Shown here: positions 35,414 through 42,457 of the stretch, in pieces | How the letters are laid out: each line of letters opens with the position of its first letter | How positions within the stretch are numbered: the first letter of the stretch is position 1 | Source: Paenibacillus dendritiformis | Lineage (GTDB): Bacteria; Bacillota; Bacilli; Paenibacillales; Paenibacillaceae | NCBI RefSeq assembly: GCF_945605565.1 | Contig: NZ_OX216966.1 | Location: 4,518,001-4,582,000 of the forward strand | Direction: 5' to 3' | Length of the DNA: 64,000 bases | Position numbers and translations under genes: made by a program | The notes under the pieces: generated by a model | What the model saw: only the letters and a program-made list of their open reading frames with translations | Told to the model about the DNA's origin: nothing | The model's database searches: none

Positions 35414-35794
35414 TCAAGAAAATATCGGTACGACAATGACGATGCCGGATTGCAGCGTATGTCCTCTTAAATCATTCAATTGAATAATCTCATATATGTA
35501 CTCTCGGGTATCCATTCCGTTCGGCTTATATTCCGTTGCGATCTCCCAAAGGCTATCCCCAGGCTGAACAAGTACGCGCTCCGTAACTACAGAAGGCTGC
35601 TCGGATACAGTGTCGTCATCCCCCCATGCTTGTACGATTCCCGCGCACAATAGGAACAACAGACCGAAAAGCAATATCGTTCGAATCAATTTCTTTCTAT
35701 TATAAGGGTTCTGCCTTACAGGTTGATTCAATGATCGTCTTACTTCCGTTCGATATGCATAATTCCGTCTCGGGTTATATACCAACTGGTCCAT
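35414..35794 (-). CDS. yneA: SOS cell-division suppressor YneA-like LysM protein
   Basis: 126 residues from ATG 35794 (GGGGAG upstream). A basic N-terminus precedes one membrane helix (TILLFGLLFLLCAGIVQAW) and an extracytoplasmic LysM domain (VLVQPGDSLWEIATEYKP...GIVIVVP). In Bacillus, YneA is made during the SOS response and delays division until DNA is repaired. The gene is divergent from lexA and its promoter carries a LexA box in the spacer, so SOS control is well supported by sequence. Confidence 0.88.
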   Translation of the reverse strand: MDQLVYNPRRNYAYRTEVRRSLNQPVRQNPYNRKKLIRTILLFGLLFLLCAGIVQAWGDDDTVSEQPSVVTERVLVQPGDSLWEIATEYKPNGMDTREYIYEIIQLNDLRGHTLQSGIVIVVPIFS

Positions 35795-35837
35795 ATCCGT
35801 CCACTCCCCAAACACTTGTTCTGTTCTTGTTATCCAT

Positions 35838-35866
35838 AATGTAACACGAACATACGTTCAGGTCAA
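35838..35866 (-). promoter_or_regulatory. yneA promoter with LexA box in the spacer
   Basis: TTGACC (35861-35866) and TACATT (35838-35843) are 17 bases apart on the minus strand. The SOS box CGAACATACGTTCA (35847-35860) fills the spacer, and a second box GGAACGTGCGTTCT lies at 35877-35890, just upstream of the -35. Confidence 0.88.
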
Positions 35867-35970
35867 CACTTTTTGAGGAACGTGCGTTCTCTTTTTTCGT
35901 CCCTGATTCGAAAAAAGTGACCATTTTCGCAAGGAAAACGAAAAAAACCGCATAAAATCAAGGTTTTTTT

Positions 35971-36010
35971 AGAACTTACGTTTGTGCGAACGGAGGTTCT
36001 ATGGTATAAT
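35971..36010 (+). promoter_or_regulatory. lexA promoter with two LexA boxes
   Basis: TTGTGC (35982-35987) and TATAAT (36005-36010) are 17 bases apart. AGAACTTACGTTTG (35971-35984) overlaps the -35 and CGAACGGAGGTTCT (35987-36000) lies in the spacer. Both resemble the Gram-positive SOS box CGAAC-N4-GTTCG, indicating autorepression. Confidence 0.85.
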
Positions 36011-36044
36011 TTTGACAAAAGAGCATTCATTGGAGTTGATATCT

Positions 36045-36671
36045 TTGTCTAAAATATCAAGTCGACAACAAGCGATCCTTGATTTTATACGTGATGAAGT
36101 CCGCACCAAGGGCTATCCTCCTTCCGTGAGAGAGATCGGAGAAGCTGTCGGCCTCGCATCGAGTTCTACGGTGCACGGCCATCTGGACCGGCTGGAGAAG
36201 AAAGGCTTTATCCGCCGGGACCCGACGAAGCCAAGAGCGATCGAACTGCTCAGCGAACAGTCGGATCGCCATTCGGAGTTCAGCCATTCCGTGACACGCG
36301 TTCCCGTCATCGGGAAGGTAACGGCCGGCGAACCGATTACGGCAACAGAGAACATCGAAGATTATTTCCCTCTTCCGGTACATATGGTAGGTGATGATGA
36401 CAACATCTTCATGCTATCCGTTGTCGGCGACAGCATGATCGAAGCCGGTATACATAACGGAGACTACGTTATCGTCCGCCAGCAGCAGACAGCGAACAAC
36501 GGCGATATTGTCGTGGCCATGACCGAGGAGAACGAAGCAACGGTAAAGACATTCTACAAGGAACGCGATCATATCCGCCTTCAGCCGGAGAATCCGACAT
36601 TTGAGCCGATCCGGTTGAAGCATGTCACGATTTTGGGCAAGGTGATTGGGTTGTTCCGTGATTTTCATTAA
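36045..36671 (+). CDS. lexA: LexA repressor
   Basis: 208 residues from TTG 36045 (GGAG nine bases upstream). An earlier in-frame start would lie inside the promoter. The N-terminal winged helix ([12 protein letters not shown], then [25 protein letters not shown]) binds SOS boxes. The self-cleavage site is Ala-Gly in GKVTAGEPI. The serine-lysine dyad is Ser in [10 protein letters not shown] and Lys in EATVKTFY. RecA filaments stimulate cleavage after DNA damage. It is divergent from yneA and followed by a terminator. Confidence 0.97.
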   Translation: MSKISSRQQAILDFIRDEVRTKGYPPSVREIGEAVGLASSSTVHGHLDRLEKKGFIRRDPTKPRAIELLSEQSDRHSEFSHSVTRVPVIGKVTAGEPITATENIEDYFPLPVHMVGDDDNIFMLSVVGDSMIEAGIHNGDYVIVRQQQTANNGDIVVAMTEENEATVKTFYKERDHIRLQPENPTFEPIRLKHVTILGKVIGLFRDFH

Positions 36672-36701
36672 TGGTTACAATCAATGGGAGCAAGTGTAGA
36701 G

Positions 36702-36746
36702 AAGCCGCTTTGGATACAGCAGTTCTGTATTCGGAAGCGGCTTTTT
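36702..36746 (+). terminator. Terminator of lexA
   Basis: AAGCCGCTT and AAGCGGCTT pair, with an inner GATACAG/CTGTATT stem, followed by five T. The next 250 bases (36750-37000) contain no convincing gene; an open frame there runs through the terminator. Confidence 0.82.
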
Positions 36747-37003
36747 GACGTGTCCGGGCGACATGGAGAAGATTCGTTCTGCAACCATGCTGTGGAACAG
36801 ACCGTGAAGGAGCTCGGGAAGGTGTACATATTATTTATAAGCTTTTTTTGCGGTATTTTATTGATTAGAGAAAGGCTGATTGATAAAGTACTTGTGGAAA
36901 AGTTATTTGAGAACCACTCCAAGAAGACATTATGAGACAGGACTATGCTGCTCCACCTTTTTTCTTGTTCACTATGAACAGCCCCCCAAAAGCCCGGACA
37001 TAC

Positions 37004-37034
37004 AAAAAAACGGCCCCGCTGTATGAGCAGGGCC
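37004..37034 (-). terminator. Terminator of the YjcZ-like gene
   Basis: On the minus strand GGCCCTGCT and AGCGGGGCC flank CATAC and are followed by seven T. It lies about 60 bases after the stop codon of the small gene at 37092-37196. Confidence 0.82.
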
Positions 37035-37091
37035 TCGAACAAAGGCGGCCTTAACACGCTAACGCGGAAGGCGCAGTCTCATTAGGACCAA

Positions 37092-37196
37092 TTAATAAAT
37101 AAATGCACGGGAAACGATTACGAGCAGAATGAACAATACCAAAATTACACCAGTCGACGTCCAGAGACCTCCAACACCACAAGTAACTCCACTCAT
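37092..37196 (-). CDS. YjcZ-like small sporulation membrane peptide
   Basis: 34 residues: MSGVTCGVGGLWTSTG followed by the hydrophobic VILVLFILLVIVSRAFIY. A Gly-rich head plus a C-terminal helix of the form VLFILLxIV, ending in an aromatic residue, is the hallmark of the YjcZ family of tiny sporulation proteins, usually made in large amounts late in Bacillus sporulation. A perfect AAAGGAGGT lies seven bases before the ATG and a strong terminator follows, so the gene is very likely real despite its size. The family's function is unknown. Confidence 0.78.
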   Translation of the reverse strand: MSGVTCGVGGLWTSTGVILVLFILLVIVSRAFIY

Positions 37197-37428
37197 TTGA
37201 GTTACCTCCTTTCTCTTGGTACTCCCATGATATTAGAATTACGGACGGATTGACTTGGCTGTAACCCATATGCTCAAAATTTGGGCTGTTTTTGCAAATG
37301 ACGCGCCCCTTGCAGCTCCCAGAAACCAAAGTGTTGTGACATCACATTCATGTTAGTTACACCTCAGGCTTTAGCACAAACATTTAAAACAATTTCTCAT
37401 ATTGTAATACAGAAAGGAGGTGGCTTGA

Positions 37429-37518
37429 ATGAGACGTCATCGTAAAGCAATCACTGTTGTTCTTAAAGAGGGTCAGAAAGTGTTGGTCGTGTGCAAACGT
37501 AAAAGACATTGTTGCTAA
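37429..37518 (+). CDS. Cationic cysteine-containing 29-residue peptide, unknown
   Basis: MRRHRKAITVVLKEGQKV leads to LVVCKRKRHCC at the C-terminus. Ten Lys/Arg residues and three Cys in 29 residues are unusual. AAAGGAGGTG lies six bases before the ATG, an 11-bp terminator stem follows at once, and CATATTGTA upstream (37399-37407) resembles a sigma-K -10 box. These surrounds support a real gene, perhaps a spore-coat component, but no homologue is recognised. It is divergent from the YjcZ-like gene. Confidence 0.6.
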   Translation: MRRHRKAITVVLKEGQKVLVVCKRKRHCC

Positions 37519-37530
37519 GTCCTCATTTTA

Positions 37531-37566
37531 GTGGAGCACCCTAGAACCTTAGCGTTGGTGCTCCAC
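37531..37566 (+). terminator. Hairpin terminator after the 29-residue peptide gene
   Basis: GTGGAGCACC and GGTGCTCCAC form a perfect 10-bp stem 12 bases after the stop codon. The T run is poor (TTCCCTT). The rest of 37567-37783 shows only a weak second hairpin at 37671-37698 followed by nine T. Confidence 0.65.
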
Positions 37567-37670
37567 TTCCCTTCCGCTGACGGCCTTGTTCTGGCCTTCC
37601 GGCGTCTTCAGAAGAAGTCAGTTTTCTGCTGCTTTTGGGTGCACCTCCCCATGTATACCGTAAGAAAAAA

Positions 37671-37698
37671 GCCTCGGAGTAATCCGGGTTTTTTTTTG
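37671..37698 (+). terminator. Weak hairpin followed by T run
   Basis: CCTCGGA-GTAA-TCCGGG followed by nine T. A decayed relative (CCTTGGAGTAATCCGGAG) occurs at 39487-39504, so the two may descend from one duplicated tail. Confidence 0.5.
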
Positions 37699-37783
37699 TT
37701 ACTTATCCCTTAACAAAGCATTTCCTTGGATGAATCTCACATGACCTGTACAAAACGATACTTGCATAAGTGCCATAATCTGA

Positions 37784-38312
37784 CTAAATGTCAAACTTCA
37801 TAATCGTATTTTTCAAATATTCATTGAATTCGGTATGTTCATTTTCTGCAATACTCCTTGGATAACTCATGATGACAAGGTCATGGGGTAAATTCTCTTT
37901 TCGATACGCAGGATGTTTATGTTCGTAATGATTTTCTTGAAAGCCAAGTCGCATATAGAAATTTTTGCGTCTAATCGAAATCGGATCTACCGGCGGGTCA
38001 ATTTCTAAAATGACAAGATGGTTCATTTCACAAAACTGTTTCAAACAACGAGATCCCATACTATTTCCGCGCATATCCGGATCAATTGCAAAATGTTCAA
38101 TATAACAAGATCGAGCCGTTTTCCAATAGAAGATAATCCCAACAAATACGTCCTTATCTAAGATCACGTCGCAATGATATGCCGAATGATCCAAGGCTGC
38201 AATTTGATCTTCCAATAATCTTTGTTCGTGCTCGGGAAAGCTGACCTTATATAATTTCAAATGCTTTTTTAAAATAAGCATCATTTGTACTCGTAAGACG
38301 GGTAAATTCCAT
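37784..38312 (-). pseudogene. GNAT acetyltransferase, frameshifted in an A6 tract
   Basis: The natural start is ATG 38312, with AAAAGGAGTG upstream, giving MEFTRLTSTNDAYFKK. The frame stops after 22 codons. Reading continues in the next frame from a run of six A (38265-38270 on the plus strand, as T). Removing one A would join the start to LYKVSFPEHEQRLLEDQ and a full 175-residue protein with GNAT features (IEHFAIDPDMRGNSMGSRCL for acetyl-CoA binding, FYMRLGF near the end). It may be a true frameshift, a phase-variable tract or a sequencing error. The part from 38284 alone lacks the first strand. Confidence 0.75.
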
Positions 38313-38489
38313 AAATAGTAACACTCCTTTTCTTGTTGTAGATAAGCTCTTTATAGTTGTGCATATTTTACTACGATAATACAGGAGTCACAAGTTCCTG
38401 TTGTTTTACCCTTTAAAGGCACTTGCTCTCTTCATAATTTGGAGATTCTCCCCTAATACTTCGAATTTGACACTAGATGGATAGTTTAT

Positions 38490-38513
38490 AAGCCGCTGAC
38501 TAATCAGCGACTT
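38490..38513. terminator. Hairpin downstream of the decayed secreted-protein gene
   Basis: AAGCCGCTGA and TCAGCGACTT pair with one mismatch around CTAA. A very similar hairpin occurs at 40691-40715, downstream of another secreted-protein gene, suggesting related transcription units. Confidence 0.6.
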
Positions 38514-38524
38514 AAAATAGATGC

Positions 38525-38837
38525 TTAGTATGCATCATATACTTCCAAACCTAAATCGTACTTTGCAATCCCACCATTAATTTTTTTGACAAGAAAATAC
38601 ACCGTAGCCCCGTCTGGTATATATATGTTTTAAATAAGCTGCCCTAAGCTGAAATTTTCATAATCGCTTGTCCGTGCTGTCTTCAATATACAGGTTAACT
38701 TGTTTTTTTGGAAATAAGTCAATCGCACTTTCCTTTGTGCAGCCGATCCCTTTAGCAACAAACGCACTTTGTGATAATACCAAAACCATAGCAAGCATAA
38801 TGAAAGTTGAAGTGATCTTCTTGAATTTAATTGGCAT
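38525..38837 (-). pseudogene. Decayed small secreted protein gene
   Basis: ATG 38837 opens a signal peptide (MPIKFKKITSTFIMLAMVLV ... SQSAFVA), then IDLFPKKQVNLYIEDSTDK. An extra base then shifts the frame; the other frame continues DYENFSLGQLI, a stop, and IYIPDGATVYFLVKKINGG, ending GLEVYDAY. Joined, it would encode about 104 residues, exported by the Sec route. The segment LYIEDSTDKD also appears in the decayed gene at 40130-40595, so both belong to one small family. Family not recognised. Confidence 0.65.
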
Positions 38838-38869
38838 CCCATCCTTTTCGTTATGTAAAAGCGGCCGTA

Positions 38870-39235
38870 TAGTTTAGAACAACATTGTCCTAATATTCTT
38901 GCCATTTCGTTCTACGCTGGCTTCCGTTACTCTACCTGCCTGATCATATTTTTGAAACCCATACTGATATATGTATCAGCATTTGTGGGTACTTCGGATC
39001 GGTCGCTTACCCACTACGCCAGATTTTGCGGCAGCCGTTTTATAATCGGCGTTCAAAACACTGTGGAGTTGGCTTGTCCTTTGTCCCGTTGAGAACTAGC
39101 GCCGAATGGTCAGCAATACTCTCAGTCCAATTGATGTAAGCCCGGAACTCAGCAATCACCTGATATGGCGTCCGATCTGATCTGTTATTCGGCCGTTGTC
39201 ATCGGTATACTTCCGGCATGCCCCCTCCCTTTTAA
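38870..39235 (-). pseudogene. Coding remnant broken in several frames
   Basis: Protein-like pieces follow one another in different minus-strand frames: RKYTDDNGRITDQIG, then PYQVIAEFRAYINW and DHSALVLNGTKDKPTPQ, then NADYKTAAAKSGVVGKRP, and finally YQYGFQKYDQAGRVTEASV. Their order and composition suggest one former gene carrying at least three lesions. YDQAGRVTE recalls RHS/YD-repeat sequences but is too short to prove it. No ribosome site or intact start is visible. Confidence 0.45.
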
Positions 39236-39315
39236 TAGGTTATAGAGCCCGAATCGTTAATCCCCATAGTAAAAAGCCCTCAACGCTTAGAGCGCCAAGA
39301 CTTCGATAATTAATA

Positions 39316-39352
39316 TATATTGAACGTGTTCCCACTGATGAACATGTGTGCG
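39316..39352. repeat. 37-bp copy of the glnA 3' end (putative old attachment site)
   Basis: Identical to glnA bases 42472-42508 at 34 of 37 positions. On the minus strand it encodes RTHVHQWEHVQYI against [13 protein letters not shown] in GlnA. Beyond it (39240-39315) is a decayed terminator-like hairpin with a T run, as expected for the original glnA downstream region. The interpretation is a displaced gene end left by integration. Confidence 0.7.
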
Positions 39353-39386
39353 ATTAAGTTTTTTGCATTTCACACCGTTTGATAGT
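39346..39386. repeat. About 40-bp repeat, second copy at 40085-40124
   Basis: TGTGTGCGATTAAG...TTCACACCGTTTGATAG here and TGTGTGCGGTTTAAG...TTCACACAGTTGAATAG at 40085-40124 are closely similar. The first copy starts inside the glnA-end repeat, so the second may be the left end of another, nested element. Confidence 0.55.
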
Positions 39387-39582
39387 TCTTGGTAAACCTT
39401 GTTTTTGATAGCTTTTCGTATCAGGGACATCATGTGATATCATACGATTTCATCATTTTGTGAGTGTTTCTTTAAAACAAAATAAGCCTTGGAGTAATCC
39501 GGAGTTTTCATTATTTAGTCTAATTTAAGGTATAGAATATATGAGCGTATAGTCATATAATTAAAGCGAAGGAGGGGGAATT

Positions 39583-40032
39583 TTGAAGAAATTAAGCGCA
39601 ATATTCCTGGTGTGTTTGTTGGTCTTGGTAGGCTGCGGGGCCGGCGGAGGACAGTCAAAAGATGAAGGGCTCGTTCTCGACTATATCAATACGTTCGTGA
39701 ATGGAACCGATGTAGATGCCAAGACAAAGTTTGTCGAAGAAAATGTTCATCCTGACATCAAGCCTCTATTTGCTTTAGGGCAAAATAATGTGACCGACGA
39801 GAGCAAGATGTACAAAGATCCGAAAGTTATGGAGTCTATCGATTACGAAGAATCCGGAAAGAAAGGAACGCTCGTACTAGCACGAGGTACCGTTGACGGG
39901 AAAGAAAAAGAAATTATCGTGCTGGTTATGGAAGGAAAAATCGGCTTCGGGTTTACTCCTGATGGCGAGGGAGAGCTCAAGACGGGTTACGATGAAATGC
40001 GCGCCAAATTTAAAACAGAACCATTGAAATAA
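39583..40032 (+). CDS. Lipoprotein of unknown function
   Basis: 149 residues from TTG 39583, which has AAGGAGGGGG upstream. The signal sequence ends in LVLVGC, a clear lipobox, so the mature protein should be anchored outside the membrane. The rest (DEGLVLDYINTFVNGTDVDAK ... GKKGTLVLARGTVDGKEKE ... GIGFGFTPDGEGELKTGYDEM) is hydrophilic and may adopt an NTF2-like or DUF fold; no family is recognised. It has its own terminator. It lies within the putative element bounded by the glnA-end repeats. Confidence 0.75.
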   Translation: MKKLSAIFLVCLLVLVGCGAGGGQSKDEGLVLDYINTFVNGTDVDAKTKFVEENVHPDIKPLFALGQNNVTDESKMYKDPKVMESIDYEESGKKGTLVLARGTVDGKEKEIIVLVMEGKIGFGFTPDGEGELKTGYDEMRAKFKTEPLK

Positions 40033-40038
40033 CCGACA

Positions 40039-40060
40039 AGCCCCGGAACACTCCGGGGCT
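40039..40060 (+). terminator. Terminator of the lipoprotein gene
   Basis: AGCCCCGGA and TCCGGGGCT form a 9-bp stem around ACAC, starting seven bases after the stop codon. Confidence 0.75.
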
Positions 40061-40129
40061 CACCTCTTTCTAAACGCATCATATTGTGTGCGGTTTAAGT
40101 TTTTGCTTTTCACACAGTTGAATAGAACT

Positions 40130-40595
40130 AAAAAAACCATGCAAATTAGCGATATATACATTTTCAATAAATTGATGCGGCCAATATTATAATTTGTGTA
40201 CATCAATCCCGTGCTCGTATTCTCATTGTACTGAATTTTGAAGGCTAATCTAAAGTTTCTCCAATCGCCCTTTGGCATAATCCATGCAAATAATCTCTGC
40301 ATTTTTCCTGTGTTATTAGTCCATGCAAACCAGTCCTTATCAGTGCTGTCTCGATGTATAAATTCATAGTATTAATTTCATATCCCAACTTTATAAAAGT
40401 GTTACCACTTCCAGGCTGTAGATTTACATATATGAATCTATCTTGTCCGGTGTTATTCGTCCAAGTATACCAATCTTGATCTTCAGCATCAGAAAATAAA
40501 GAGCGTTATTGGGCTTTGCGGCAAGAACATTGAAATTGCTTTTTCGAGTGTATCCGCTACACCAGTGGCAGCAAACGCACTGTAAATGCGGCCGC
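40130..40595 (-). pseudogene. Decayed secreted protein with two DWYTWTNNTG-type repeats
   Basis: Minus-strand pieces in shifting frames read GRIYSAFAATGVADTLEKAI, then DAEDQDWYTWTNNTGQDRF, and after a missing base DSTDKDWFAWTNNTGKMQRLF, ending near GRINLLKMYISLI. Two repeat units (D-x2-D-x-DW-x2-WTNNTG) are obvious. At least two frameshifts are needed to join them; the start and signal peptide are lost. LYIEDSTDKD is shared with the decayed gene at 38525-38837. Function unknown; the repeats may have been surface-binding modules. Confidence 0.6.
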
Positions 40596-40685
40596 CTTTC
40601 AATTAGGTATATAGTTCAAAAGTAGTAATATCCTAATATTTCACGTGTTTCGACACAGAAAAATCGCCCTTTAATATTCCCGCAA

Positions 40686-40715
40686 TAAAAAAGACGCTGA
40701 AATAATCAGCGACTT
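40686..40715 (-). terminator. Terminator of the secreted-protein gene
   Basis: On the minus strand AAGTCGCTGA and TCAGCGTCTT pair and are followed by TTTTATTG. It lies 26 bases after the stop codon. Confidence 0.75.
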
Positions 40716-40740
40716 AATGACGCTATTTTAATGACTGATT

Positions 40741-41091
40741 TTAATCTGTAATAACAATAAAAATTTCCCCAATATCTTTGACTCCTTCTTGCACAATTCC
40801 AACCCCACCAACCGGCTCCCCTTCGCGTAAATACGGATTCTTTAATGCTGTTACGAGTCCGGTACTGCTTACTTTAAAGTAAGGACTACCGCCATTTGGA
40901 TAAGGATAGTATTTGTAATTACGACCGTAAGGCAACTGGTACGTTTCCCCCACTTTTAACGTAACTGTCCATGAAATTTCTTTTGTCGAAAACTCATTAT
41001 TAGTTGATACTTTGATTGGCGCCGCAGAAGCAACCGCACCAAAAGACAACAACAACACAACTGAGGTAGCCAGCAACAATTTTCTCGGCAT
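40741..41091 (-). CDS. Small secreted protein, unknown function
   Basis: 116 residues from ATG 41091 (AAAGGAGATG upstream). MPRKLLLATSVVLLLSFGAV ending ASAAP is a standard Sec signal peptide. The mature part (WTVTLKVGETYQLPYGRNYKY, then FKVSSTGLVTALKNPYLREGE) resembles a single bacterial Ig-like (Big_2 type) domain, where S-TGLVTAL is a common core pattern. No cell-wall anchor. The longer in-frame opening lacks a ribosome site. It is divergent from the WGxxGxxG gene, within the putative element. Confidence 0.72.
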   Translation of the reverse strand: MPRKLLLATSVVLLLSFGAVASAAPIKVSTNNEFSTKEISWTVTLKVGETYQLPYGRNYKYYPYPNGGSPYFKVSSTGLVTALKNPYLREGEPVGGVGIVQEGVKDIGEIFIVITD

Positions 41092-41244
41092 GTAAAAACA
41101 TCTCCTTTTAAGATAATTGTTTACTACTACACTCACACTTCGACATAAGGAAGGATATTCGTCCCATGGAAAAGTCAACGAATAAAGATCGGACTACCTG
41201 GGAATCTTACTATCGATGCACCAATATTAACCGGGGGTGAAAAA

Positions 41245-41526
41245 ATGAAAAAACGATTGTCAGCTATCCTGATAATGGTGTCCATTTCTATGGTACTTGC
41301 GGTGCCAGCCTTTGCGGTAGATGGTTCCGGTTACGACGGCGGCATGAACACCAACGCGAATAATGGTTACACTACCAACACAACCGGCAACAACACAAAC
41401 AACGTTGGAACTTACGCTACAAATGGTAACAGAGGCAACAATTATGGCTGGCTCGGTCTGCTTGGATTATTTGGGTTAGCAGGATTGCGTAAAAGAAGCA
41501 ATGAATATTCCGACCAACGGTCATAA
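41245..41526 (+). CDS. WGxxGxxG-type secreted protein
   Basis: 93 residues: signal peptide (MKKRLSAILIMVSISMVLAV ... AFA), an Asn/Thr/Gly-rich low-complexity middle, and a C-terminal YGWLGLLGLFGLAGLRKR segment. That pattern of W-G followed by spaced glycines, a hydrophobic stretch and basic residues is the short C-terminal anchor-like signal of the WGxxGxxG family found in Bacillales. The middle carries four NNT/NTNN-type stretches. Function unknown; probably retained in the envelope. GGGGGTG precedes the ATG and a terminator follows. Confidence 0.75.
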   Translation: MKKRLSAILIMVSISMVLAVPAFAVDGSGYDGGMNTNANNGYTTNTTGNNTNNVGTYATNGNRGNNYGWLGLLGLFGLAGLRKRSNEYSDQRS

Positions 41527-41558
41527 GATGTCTAGTTAGCCGTTCTAAAGATTAAAAT

Positions 41559-41592
41559 GCACCCATCATTATTTCGAATGGGTGTATTTTTT
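41559..41592 (+). terminator. Terminator of the WGxxGxxG gene
   Basis: CACCCAT and ATGGGTG pair around an 11-base loop and are followed by TATTTTTTC. Confidence 0.78.
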
Positions 41593-41704
41593 CATTACAG
41601 ATATTTAGCCGAGAAAGCCCTTGCCTTAGGCATGGGATGAATCGGCTTAGGACAGCTAAATTGTCCTACAGCACCTTGTTGCAGTTATAATTTTAAACGG
41701 ATAC

Positions 41705-41980
41705 CATGTTGTTAGGGGACAAGAATATAGACGAACCGCCACAACCGTATCTTTAATCAACTATCATTTTGTATTTTGTCCGCGCTATCGAAGAAAGGTA
41801 TTGGTAAAACAAGTCGAAGTCCGCTTCAAGGAACTGGTGTCGACTATTTGCGGAGAGCATAAATGGCAGGTGATTGCCATGGAGGTCATGCCGGATCATG
41901 TGCATTTATTTTTGAATGTGGTGCCGACGTATTCTCCTTCGGACATTAACGTTTCGCTCTACTCGCGTAAAATTCAATGA
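41705..41980 (+). pseudogene. IS200/IS605 TnpA transposase fragment
   Basis: The frame reads GQEYRRTATTVSLINYHFVF, CPRYRRKVLVKQVE and then EVMPDHVHLFLNVVP up to SPSDI, the typical N-terminal two-thirds of the HUH transposase of this family, with the metal-binding His pair in DHVHLF. The sequence then changes abruptly near 41950, losing the catalytic Tyr helix; there is also no in-frame ATG at the front. The preceding 110 bases (41600-41705) resemble the structured left end of such elements but no gene. Confidence 0.78.
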
Positions 41981-42353
41981 GTCAGTCTTTGACCAATGAT
42001 CTGCGTTACCACGTGAACTGGCAAAATCAAAACAAGCTTGGCCTAAATGACGCATACCACCACGATCTGAATCTGGTGCTCTGTCGAGAAGACGGCAATT
42101 TCATGCCAAAATCATCACTTTTTAATGCCTTCTCAAGGATCCTGAAGCGCGCCGGATTACCGCCGTGGCCGATCCATTCGCTGCGCCACACCCACGCCGT
42201 CAAATTGCTTGAGAGCGGCGCCGATATGAAATATGTCCAAGAACGGCTTGGCCACGGAAGTATTCAAATTACGTGTACGCCCACGTATCCAAAAAACTTG
42301 AGGCTACGAATATGGACAAGTTTGAGAATCACCTCAAAAACATTCTCGAATAA
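41977..42353 (+). pseudogene. Tyrosine integrase remnant (phage/ICE type)
   Basis: Only the C-terminal catalytic half remains: LVLCREDGNFMPKSS, then HSLRHTHAVKLLESGADMKY with the H-x-x-R box, and VQERLGHGSIQIT. After ITC the frame is shifted by a small deletion; the other frame gives VYAHVSKKLEATNMDKFENH with the catalytic Tyr, ending at 42353. The N-terminal half with the first catalytic Arg is missing. It lies immediately beside the glnA 3' end, as integrases do next to their attachment site. Two copies of GTGGGTG follow at 42357-42376. Confidence 0.85.
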
Positions 42354-42416
42354 AATTGTGGGTGTTTTGTGGGTGCTCCACTCCGCTACCTTCCCCGTAT
42401 CCTTTCACCCGCAAAT

Positions 42417-42448
42417 TAAAAATCCCCAGAAGCCTTGCGGCTCTAGGG
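42417..42448 (-). terminator. Terminator of glnRA
   Basis: On the minus strand CCCTAGAGCC and GGCTTCTGGGG pair around GCAA with two mismatches, followed by ATTTTTAA. It lies 10 bases after the glnA stop. Confidence 0.8.
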
Positions 42449-42457
42449 ATGAAAGAA

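Noticed and set aside
36684..36935. 83-codon plus-strand frame after lexA
   Set aside because: It runs through the lexA terminator stem, has no ribosome site and no recognisable protein features.
41600..41705. TnpB guide RNA or intact IS605 end before the TnpA fragment
   Set aside because: Some hairpin potential is present, but there is no tnpB gene and no intact right end to support it.
37531..42390. GGTGCTCC shared between the hairpin at 37531-37566 and the sequence after the integrase (about 42371-42384) as attachment sites
   Set aside because: The shared stretch is about 10 bases and part of a terminator stem; the glnA-end duplication explains the element borders better.
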